From Vanessa cardui (taxonomy: Eukaryota; Arthropoda; Insecta; Lepidoptera; Nymphalidae): a stretch of 64,000 nt of DNA. Position 1 is the stretch's first letter. Each line of letters opens with the position of its first letter. The stretch lies in contig NC_061136.1 of the NCBI RefSeq assembly GCF_905220365.1, forward strand, positions 12,565,702 to 12,629,701. The letters are read 5' to 3'. Below the pieces are notes generated by a model. That model was not told the DNA's origin and ran no database searches. It saw only the letters and a list, made by a program, of their open reading frames with translations. The position numbers were made by a program, and so were the translations under genes. Below are positions 1-9,800 of the stretch, in pieces.

Positions 1-630
1 AAATGATGTTCATTTAAAATAATTTGAATTTATTGTTATTTTCATTATTAATCGTACCTTTAATTCGGCGCTTAAACGTTTACAACATAGAAATAAGTAC
101 CACTTAATGGTACAGCGTAACGCCATCTAGATTGGCATTACATACTTCTTTATGTATTCTACCGCCAAAAAGCTATGCGTAGTATTGTTCAGTTTGCTAT
201 TTGAATGAATCAGTGTATCTAAATACATAAAAGACGGAAGCAAAATCGCAGTTCCGAAGTGGTGCGTTTATTTATTGTCTAGGAAACATAACATTTAATT
301 GAAAAAAAAAAACATAATTCAATTAAGTTTCCATTTAAGATTGATAATAATAATGAAGGTTGATTTCCCACGTTAAGTGTACATTATGAGGAGTACATTA
401 TAAGGCGCAATCTCTATGGGCAGAAGTGACATACGAATCGAATGGCCCTTTTGCCAAAGATAAATTTTTATTCAATATATTTTTACTTATTCATATAATA
501 CGTAGGATTAGTGAAGAGATTTTGGTATCTTTTAATCCTTTTTTACGGTATTTTTGTCATAAATTGTTATCGAATAATCCCGTGAGGTGTACGCGAGTAA
601 TATTAAAAATACTGCCTCATGACTGATTCC
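1..630. other. Intergenic, nothing recognised
   Basis: AT-rich sequence without a convincing coding exon, tRNA or terminal-repeat element. Short open frames here have no recognisable domain and no splice context. Confidence 0.5.
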
Positions 631-896
631 TGGTGGTAGGGTTTTGTGCAAGCCCGCCTGGGTAGGTACCACCCACTCACCAGATATTCTACCGCTGTAT
701 TGTTGTGTTCCGATTTGAAGGGTGAGTGAGCCAGTGTAACTACAGGCACAAGGGACATAGCATCTTAGATCCCAAGGTTGGAGGCGCATTGACGATGTAA
801 GGAATAGTTAATATTTCTTACAGCGTCATTGTCTATGGGTGATGTCGACAACTTACCATCAGGTGGCTCATATGCTCGTCCGCCAACATATTCAAT
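631..896 (+). repeat. Dispersed SINE-like repeat, copy a
   Basis: Starts at 'tggtggtagggttttgtgc' and ends near 'gctcgtccgcc'. The same roughly 270-bp sequence recurs near 2930, 29698, 39601 (reversed), 45776, 51999, 56908 and 62795 (reversed). The family is short and non-coding, and I believe it is abundant in nymphalid butterflies (Metulj-like; name from memory). Sequence identity between copies in the window is directly visible. Confidence 0.8.
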
Positions 897-1619
897 AAAA
901 TTAAAAAAAGACTGAAAAGTAATTTGTGCAATAAGCAAGCAAATGTCACGCGTTATTCGGTTGTGAAATCAATTAATTTTCACTTAAAAGAAGCTTATTA
1001 CGGATATAAAACCAAATGTTCCTTGAATCGAATTAAATCTAAGAGATCCAGTGACATATTTGTTTTTACAGAGGATTAAAATTAAAGTGAGTTTAGATTA
1101 TTAATATTCTTTTAGAATCGATAATTTACTAACACATTTAAAATAAATATTGATGTAGATATACAATAAATATTATAAAATTCATCAAGAACTGTTCAAT
1201 CTATATTCGCGTGACAACCTGGATGTCCCAAAACAAGTAGTCTTATGCCTACGCCTTTGCTTAAAAAACTTACACTTACAGGCTGAAGTGGAAAGGCATA
1301 GACACTGGTTCTAAGGATGATAAGAATTATTTTTCTGTCAAAAATTATATATTTCCATCACATAATTACTAACAAATACAGACTTCTCTTACATAAATTC
1401 AACTCTTATCCTAGCGGTGCAATGAAATAGAGTTATATAATTCAATTAAAATGAGATTTAGACATAAACTAATTTTACTACTTTTTATCAATCGATACAT
1501 ATTAAAACAGTTTGATACTATAAAACCGGTTCCTCGCGCCCTTATTTGAACAAATCATTGTTCGCAAACATAAATAAGAGATGTGGCCTGAAACTTTTTT
1601 TCGATTAAACATGTGTCAT
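897..1619. other. Intergenic, nothing recognised
   Basis: AT-rich, no gene or repeat structure seen. Confidence 0.45.
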
Positions 1620-1850
1620 CATCTAGAACATGTTTGCCAGTTTGTGGAAAAGACCACCCGAGCCTACGGGAGGAGGAATTTTCATTCTGTAGGCTATTCC
1701 AAATAATCTGTTAGATTCGTGACGAATTTGCTAAAGAAATTCGTGAACGTCGACAGGGATTCTTGTGCAGCCCGCAACCAGCGCCTAGCAACCTTCATCA
1801 GGTCGTAGGACCATCTTATGGGGTCTTCCGGTCCGCTTAATTGTGTCGTA
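1620..1850 (-). mobile_element. RTE-like LINE remnant, end of the reverse transcriptase ORF
   Basis: Read on the minus strand, about 1845 to 1715 gives a stretch like IRWSYDLMKVA followed by RWLRAAQ. This resembles the C-terminal R-W-x-D-D-L-x-K-x-A / W-x-x-x-A-Q pattern of insect RTE-type retrotransposon proteins. It is short and has no open frame beyond the fragment, so it is a decayed 5'-truncated copy. Confidence 0.5.
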
Positions 1851-1950
1851 TTAAATATTAAAAGAATTTTATCAAAAACTTGTAGTAGTGCTAACTATAG
1901 CTGAGCTATTAACAAAAAGCATTGAATACGCTTTTTGTGTTTATTTATTA

Positions 1951-2125
1951 CTAGCTGTGCCCGCGACCTTGTACGTCTTGAATTTAGCAAAAAGAAATAT
2001 TATTGTAGCCTAAGTTACTTCTTATTATATCGGTTATCTGCCGGTGCAAGTTCCGTCAAAATTGGTACAGCCGTTCCAGAGTTTAGGCGGAACAAACAGA
2101 GAGACAGACAAAAGTTGATACTGTC
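1951..2125 (+). repeat. LINE 3'-tail-like repeat fragment
   Basis: Begins 'ctagctgtgcccgcgacc' and continues to 'aacaaacagagagacagac'. These are familiar hallmarks of a dispersed lepidopteran retroelement tail. Related wording ('ccagacagacggac') occurs near 51410. Assignment is by recognition only. Confidence 0.5.
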
Positions 2126-2166
2126 ATTGCGTGGCTACAAGGGAGACAGCTGAAAATCAGCAGAGG

Positions 2167-2174
2167 TATAAAAA
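2167..2174 (+). promoter_or_regulatory. Candidate TATA box for the small secreted-peptide gene
   Basis: TATAAAAA, with a pyrimidine-rich putative start region about 25-35 bases downstream (around 2195-2203). It lies about 390 bases upstream of a splice acceptor that immediately precedes the ATG at 2558, so it could drive a non-coding first exon. The donor of that exon could not be fixed. Confidence 0.3.
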
Positions 2175-2557
2175 TCCCTCATAGCCTGAGCTGTCTCCTT
2201 TTGACTGCACACTACTTTTATATTCATTATATATATTTTTTCTTTATTATTATATCTTCCTTTGTTTTTATATCCAATTTTGTATATATTTTTTACTTTA
2301 TATGTGTGTATGTCAATAAATGTTTTTTTCTTTCTGTCTTCTTTCTAAAAAATTGTATCGATATTTACCGTGTACACATACATATGCATTGAGTAAAAAT
2401 TAATTGAGTAAAATATGTAGGTCTTTTGGTTTTTATTGAGTGCAAGAATGTTATGAATCTAGACTTGGATACTAACTATTATTCTGAATACAACTACAAT
2501 ACAAATACATGACATTGCAGTTACCGTTTTTAAACTTTAATCCAACTTTATTTTCAG

Positions 2558-2800
2558 ATGTCATCACGAATCTCATCATATACATCATTAGTGATATTTT
2601 TGGTAGCTCTCCTTCTTATTGACATGATTACTGCCGCAACGCTACCTAAAGGATGTGTGAACTCAAGGCGGAAAAATGACGAATCTGGAAAGTACATCTG
2701 CTTTGAGGTAGCTGACGGTCCTCACGAATACTACTATTACTATCCACATTACAACTACTTCCCATATTTTTTTTACTACCCATATTTTTATTACGGCTAA
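2558..2800 (+). CDS. Small secreted tyrosine-rich peptide, unknown family
   Basis: An 80-residue protein. Residues 1 to about 26 form a clear signal peptide (polar start, then a hydrophobic stretch VIFLVALLLI, ending ...MITA). The mature part has two cysteines (GCVNSRR and YICFE), a basic/acidic middle, and a C-terminal tail of about 25 residues made almost only of Tyr, Phe, Pro, His and Asn, ending in Gly. The ATG follows directly on a splice acceptor (tttattttcag), implying a 5'UTR intron. The stop codon overlaps an AATAAA polyadenylation signal at 2799-2804. I do not recognise the family. A secreted structural or cuticle/silk/chorion-associated role, or a peptide hormone with an amidation Gly, are possibilities only. 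Confidence 0.6.
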   Translation: MSSRISSYTSLVIFLVALLLIDMITAATLPKGCVNSRRKNDESGKYICFEVADGPHEYYYYYPHYNYFPYFFYYPYFYYG

Positions 2801-2804
2801 TAAA
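2799..2804 (+). terminator. Polyadenylation signal AATAAA
   Basis: Overlaps the TAA stop of the small secreted-peptide gene, so the 3'UTR would be very short. Confidence 0.5.
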
Positions 2805-2929
2805 TGATATGAAAGGTTTATTTTTTTTTGACAACCAACTTCGTTCCTCTATGTTTTGACTTTAATAGTTGACAGTTTTTGCCTCATTGGTTTGGTGGTA
2901 GCGAGATAGTAAAGTTATTACTACTTCTT

Positions 2930-3212
2930 GGTGGTAGGGCTTTGTGCAAGCCCGCCTGGGTATGTACCACCCACTCATCAGATATTCTACCGCTAAACAA
3001 CAATACACAGTATTGTTGTGTTCGGGTTTGAATGGTGAGTGAGCCAGTATAACTACAGGCACAAGGGACGTAGCATCTTAGTTCCCAAGGTTGGTGGCGC
3101 ATTGACGATGTAAGGAATAGTTAATATTTCTAACAGCGTCATTGTCCATGGGTGATGGTTACCACTTACCATCAGGTGGCCCATATGCTCGTCCGCCGAC
3201 CTATTCCATAAA
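2930..3212 (+). repeat. Dispersed SINE-like repeat, copy b
   Basis: Same family as 631-896, nearly full length, ending 'gctcgtccgccgacc' plus an A-rich tail. It lies just downstream of the small secreted-peptide gene. Confidence 0.8.
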
Positions 3213-3802
3213 AAAATATATATATTTGTTATTTATTACTACTTTCTGAGCAGCACCGCTGAAAGATTAACGTGTCACATCCACTGTAGTGACTCAGGAA
3301 AAACACAGTTATGAGAAATAGTGAAGATTAGATGGTTTTGCATTGTAACCTTTTCTGCAGGCAACATAAGTCAACAGACGTCATCAGTAGTATTAGACTG
3401 GAAAAACTTATTATTTAAACGGCATTTAAGTTTTTTTGTAAAGTCAGATAGCAGCTAGGTTAGGACTACGATGTCGTATATATCATTGTTTCTTTGTGAA
3501 CTATCTAAGCATAATGGGATGTATTAGTTACTAAATGAATATTCATTCAGACAACACTATATGACTTAGTGAAATTAAATTAATTGCAGATTAATTTGGA
3601 AAAACTTAAATATAATAGAAAAAGTATAAAACTCATTACTCTTTTAAAATAGAATTGACCAAGTGCAATATACAATTAATCTCAAGGTATAAATTAAAAA
3701 CTTGGAAATAGTCAAAAGATTTATATTACAAGTAGCCAACATTAAAAAAATATATGTATGTTTCCCGCGCTATGGATTTTCCTTTCATACGTTGTGCAGT
3801 AT
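3213..3802. other. 3' flank of CDK5RAP3
   Basis: AT-rich. Part of it should be the CDK5RAP3 3'UTR (minus strand). No perfect AATAAA on the minus strand stood out directly beyond the stop, and no other gene is seen. Confidence 0.4.
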
Positions 3803-6800
3803 TTACAAGAACTTCACGCCGCCGATGATGTTGACCGGCCTTCCTTTATATTTTTTCGAAATCTCACTTTGGATCTAAAATACAAGATAAAGAATGAAAT
3901 ACAAAATCTTCTTAATGCTGGGGCCACACTAGCGAGAAATTCCATTAATTATTGCGATAACCGGCGTCAACAGTAGGTGTAGCCACTATTTAACGCGATA
4001 ATTTGACAACGGCATTAACATTGCCGTTTGGCGTTAGGCGATAGCTCAAGTCGCGGTACATCAAAGAAACTAACGCGAGGAATAATGCGATGAAACGGCC
4101 ACACTACATACCGCCAGTGTCCGTCGTTTACCTTACTTTCGCACATGTTTCCTAAGCACGTTTTTGTTTTTAAATACCTACTATGGCTATGGAGTGGAGT
4201 AATGAGAAAGTAATTACAGTTCTGGAGATTTTGCAAACGGAACCATGTTTGTGGAATGGGAAAAATTTACACTCATGAAATACAGAGCTCTTTTATCGTC
4301 CATCTTGCTGGAGTGCAAGTAAAATCAATGTCGTTTTTATCGCCAATATTGGGCATTAACGTTGACCGTTCAAGTGTAGCCACCCACTTTAACGTGTAAA
4401 AATTTATCGCAATAATTATTGCGCTATTGGTCATTAACGTTAGCCGCTAGTGTGGCCCCAGCATAAAAAATAATTACAATTTAGTAATTTATAAAACAAT
4501 AGGAGATCAATTATTAGAAGCAAGGAGTGGTATAAAGTGTCACTACTGTCATTGAATGTTATGGTGACTTAAAAATAAATACTGGCTATATACGATATTT
4601 TCTTCACAAAACAATATGACTTTATATGAAAGTTTCGTTTTCGGTTTCGGTCGAAACTAAGACCGAAGCCGAAATTCCATACACCATTCGGTCGGACATT
4701 AAATAATAAGTGCAAGTGCTCACGTCGGCCTGCAACTCGTGCGTGCGCGCTCGCAGGCGCGCGAGGGCGGGGCGCAGTGCGGCGGCGCGCTCGCACGCGG
4801 CGTCGCGACGCTCAGAGGCGCGCAACGCTAGCGCGCCCAGCTTGGCGCACAGCGACAGCTTCTGCTGTAGCTGTGCCGTCAGCACGTCCACGTACCTGAC
4901 TCATTGACATTGACACCTGACAATTAACGGTAATGTGCCGGAGCGCCCGCCACGGTTTTTGATAGAGAGAAAGAATACGCGTCCGTATGTATAAATATAT
5001 ATTCTAGTGACAGCAATATGAATAACGATAGGTCACGACTTTATTTGCTGCTCCCCGCCACGATTTTTGATAGAGAGAAAGAATCCGCGTCCGTATGTTT
5101 AAATATATATTCTAGTGACAATAATATGAATAACGATCATGACTTTATTTGCTGTTCTTACATTATTGATCAGGGTAAGCACCGAGGGAAGGGCTGCTAT
5201 ATCGTTATTTTTGACACGAGGTAACTCGATCTTCGTCCTCCTAATCAAATTTTGACACCGGCGTTCAAGGGCAAGGACACTAAAAACATTTCTTAAAGGG
5301 CAACAATGCACATCTAAGCGCCCGGTGTTGCAGATGTGTATGGGCAACGGTAACCACTTTCCAAATTCAAATGAAGTGCCATTTTGAAAGCTCAGTGTTG
5401 CCACTTTTTAATATTTCATGTTTTCCGAGGAGCGACAGTTGAGTCAATTGACCCCTTATGTTGATAAAACTACCGATTCAAACTTGTTCATTATAAAACT
5501 AGAGCTTGGAAGTATAAATTTTCATAGTTAAAATGTTTTATTTACTAAAGTATTATTTAACATTTAAAGTAATAAAAACAAATTAATATTACTCTCATAC
5601 AACAATTATAGATAAAAAATTGAAAAGTACTATATATTAAAATTAAATATTAAACATTTAAATTAAACAATATATCTAAGCTAAGTACTGTAAATGCAGC
5701 AACAAAATGTTTTATTATATATGAAATCGAAACGTGTATAGTACGACACAACTTAGATGTCGCATCGGCAAAATTCGTAAATCCGATCACATCCGAATTG
5801 AGTACGCTATCCCAAATTATCAATTTTTATTTCTCATGCGAATGTGATCTTTGCACAAACGTAATAACTTGTAATAAACACATAACCTAATATATTAGTC
5901 AATTTGACGCGTCGATTTACATGCACTCGATTTCTCTGACGCGTTAATCTATAGCGACGAATAGCGTCGAATGGCGCGATAGGGAGCTATTTCTATTGGT
6001 CGTGTAAACAGTAATCGGTTTTATTTTCATTCCATTGCATTTTCCGATGCTACATCTAATTTGTGTCGAACTATACTTATTTAAATGATGTCCATTATGA
6101 TGACACAGCAATTTTTGAATTTTGAGAACCCGCTCCTGTAACCGTATCCGTACCTAAGCGAGTGCTTGACGTTGTGCAGGTGCGAATAGCGTCGAATGGC
6201 GCGATAGGGAGCTATTTCTATTGGTCGTGTAAATCGGCAGTAATCGGTTTTATTTTCATTCCATTGCATTTTCCGATGCTACATCTAATTTGTGTCGCAC
6301 TATACTTATTTAAATGATGTACATTATGATGACACTGCAATTTTTGAATTTTGAGAACCCGCACCTGTAACCGTATCCGTACCTGGGCGAGTGCTTGACG
6401 TTGTGCAGGTGCGAATAGCGTCGAATAGCGCGATATCGAGCTATTTCTATTGGTCGTGTAAATCGGCAGTAATCGGTTTTATTTTCATTCCATTGCATTT
6501 TCCGATGCTACATCTAATTTGTGTCGCACTATACTTATTTAAATGATGTCCATTATGATGAGACTGCAATTTTTGAATTTTGAGAACCCGCACCTGTAAC
6601 CGTATCCGTACCTGGGCGAGTGCTTGACGTTGTGCAGGTGAGAGATCTCGGGCGCTGTGACGTCAGCGGCGGCGGCGTGCACGGCGGCCAGCATGGCGCC
6701 CAGCGCGGCCTCGCTCTCAGTGGGCAGCTGCTCAATCAGAGAGAACGTCTGGCTCTCGTTGGCAGCGTTCGTTTCGTACAGACGCATTTTCAGAAACGAT

Positions 6801-9800
6801 TCCAGCTGAGAAAAATTGGATACATCAATCGCTAATTTCATACGAAAAAATATTAATGATTTCATGAGAAAATGTGATACTCATAACATTGGTACAAGGA
6901 ACAAACACAAACTTGTTACTCCTGTTACTCGACTGCGCAGTAACTCCTTTGTAGGGCAATGTATACGGTTTTACAACAGGATCCCTGTTGAATCCAATAT
7001 TAATTTGTCAGATTTAAGTTAATAATTAATATATTTTATTAGTATTGTAAGTTATAACTAAGCATACGCGTAACAGATGGCGCTAGTATACTTTTGAATC
7101 GCGGTATGGTTTCGCTCAAGTAAAAATTATATTAAGTCATACAATTTTATTTGTTTTTCGCTTCCCACCAGTAGATGGCATTGTACCCAATCCTAGATCA
7201 CGCAATAGTTTTCTTTATTTATTTGTACAATACATTTCTTTGCATTCATTAAATATTGAGTTTTAACAACAGTGTGTAGTTTCATTTAATAGTACAAGTA
7301 AGGACATCTGGTGCCGAAACCCGGGAAGTGTGTGGAATTTAGTTGACAGTGTAAGTGAAAAGTGTTTAAGTGTATGTTCGGGATAAAAACTATGGACTTT
7401 GGTGAGTTGTGTTAAAGACTTATAATTTGCATTTAAAAGGACTTAGAAAAATTTGGATTAAAAATTAACTTAGAAAAATTTGGACTTAAAATTAACTTAG
7501 AAAAATTTGGATGAAATATTGACTTAGAACAATTTGCGCTAAAAAACACTTAGAAAATTTGGATTATAAATTGACTTAGAAAATTTGGATGAAATATTGA
7601 CTTAGAAAAATTTGCGCAAAAAACACTTAGAAAATTTGGATTATAAATTGACTTAGAAAATTTTGCGCTAAAAAACACTTAGAAAATTTGGATTAAAAAA
7701 TTAACTTAGAAAATTTGCATTCAAAACCACTTAAAAAAAAATCATTTTAAAAGAACTTAGAGAGTATTTGGAAATTGTACAATGGAGAAGTTACTAATGA
7801 AACAGGAAGATACGTTTGAGCAATTAAAGAAAGCTTTCATAAATTATAAAAAAACACCCAAAGATAGATTGAAAGTCACTTATATCGAATCAAAACTAGA
7901 AAACTTAGATAGATTGTTCGAAACCTTCATGAATATACACGGTGATATAGTGGGCAGCATTAAGAGAGAGGAAAGGGCTAAATTGCCATACTTCACCGAT
8001 GATATGTACACAGGATTCGAAGATATTTATACTGAATACAAAGCTAGAATTAAAGATGATCTCCGATTGTTTAGTGCAAATACATTTTCACCACAATCAC
8101 TTGGTCCTGAAGGATCGGTCCTATCGAATACAAAGGTAAAATTACCACAGATCCAATTACCGAAATTTTCTGGACTATATGAGGAATGGCAAACATTTCA
8201 TGATATGTTCACCTCATTAATTCATCAAAATACTGCATTGAGTCCAGTACAGAAGATGCACTATTTAAAGAGTAGTCTAACAGGAGAACCGGAAACACTA
8301 CTAAGGAATTTAACCACAACAGATTCTAATTACGAAGACGCTTATCAGCAATTGATTCGCCGCTATAACAACAAACGCTATAACTGCAACGAAATTATGA
8401 AGCGTTTACTCTCACAAAGAAATGCCACTGACTCTGCAAGTTCTATCAAGTCACTACTGGATGTTACATCTTCATCGCTTAAATCATTGCAAAACATGGG
8501 CATAGACACCACCTCATGGGATGTAATCGTTAACTACATAGTGGTGTCAAGACTAGACTCAGAGTCAAGAAAGTTGTGGGAAGCAAAAGTCAGTGAGTTA
8601 GATTCAGAAACATTACCAACGTGGAATCAACTTGTAAATTTCTTAGAGTCAAGATTCCGGACATTTGAAATGATCTGTGGCAACAACAAGTCCATGGTAA
8701 AATCCACAAATGTACATTCCAACAACACCAAAGCAAAGGTGTTTCATTCCACCGCCCAAGAAGATAATAAACGAGCAAATCCATCTTGTACTATTTGCAA
8801 GGGTCAGCATCTGTTATATCAATGCAAACAATTTGCAAAGCAAACTCCTAAAGAGAGAACTGAAGTAATACAATCAAGGAGACTCTGCTTCAATTGTTTT
8901 GCACCTACACATTCCGTTAAAGAATGTCGATCGTCAACTTGTTGCCGCCGCTGCGGTAGACGACACCACACTTTGCTGCATCTGGAGAGGAGTGAACTAC
9001 CAAGTTTATCAGAAGCTCAACCGATCAATAAGGATAATACTGAAAGGGAGACACCAGTGATAGCTCATTTGGTTACAAAAAGGAATCAGAAGGAAATGTT
9101 GTTGGCTACTGCCATAGTCAGAGCAAGTTCCGCAAATGGGTACTCACAAGTTGTACGAGTTCTTATTGATCCATGTTCAGAGGGTTCTTTTATAAACGAA
9201 GCAATGACACAATCACTGGGTTTAAAGAGAACCAATATCAATGGTCTAGTCTCCGGTATAGGGGATAAGTTGGCAAGGTCAAGAGGCATGGTGTCTTTAA
9301 GCCTAGAGTCAATTCACAACAAAAAATCAAAGCACGCAATAAATGTTGATGCCTACGTATTACCAAAGTTGACATCATTTTTACCAACATGTCAAACAAA
9401 GATTAACGACTGGCCAGAAATTAAGAGACTTAGCTTGGCTGACCCTGAGTATGGATCACCTGCAAAAATCGATATGATTGTAGGAGTAGAAGTGTATGAA
9501 GAAATAATTCTAGAGGGCCTCTTAAAACATCCAACAGAGAAGGGCCCGATAGCGCAAGAGACACAATTTGGTTGGGTTCTATCAGGTCGAGTAAGAAACA
9601 ATGTCACTGCAAAAAACCCCCAATTAGTCGGTTTTCATATAAGAGTAAAAGAGGATGACCTATTAAAAAAATTCTGGGAAATTGAAAGAGAGCCTGATGC
9701 AATTTTGAAGAAGTTTACGAAAGAAGAAATTAAATGTGAACAATTTTTTGAAGCCACTACTACAAGAGATAACGAAGGTCGATACGTGGTGCGTTTACCT

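Noticed and set aside
3758..3976. 72-codon plus-strand frame at 3758-3976
   Set aside because: Antisense of the last CDK5RAP3 exon (3874-3803), running into a MITE.
4569..4907. GC-rich overlapping open frames on both strands around 4569-4907
   Set aside because: Only the frame of CDK5RAP3 exon 8 (4895-4724) has homology; the others are shadow frames of GC-rich sequence.
6081..6498. Two nearly identical 62-codon minus-strand frames (6081-6269, 6310-6498)
   Set aside because: They are products of the 229-bp tandem array, mixing exon 7 fragments and MITE sequence, with no start or splice context of their own.
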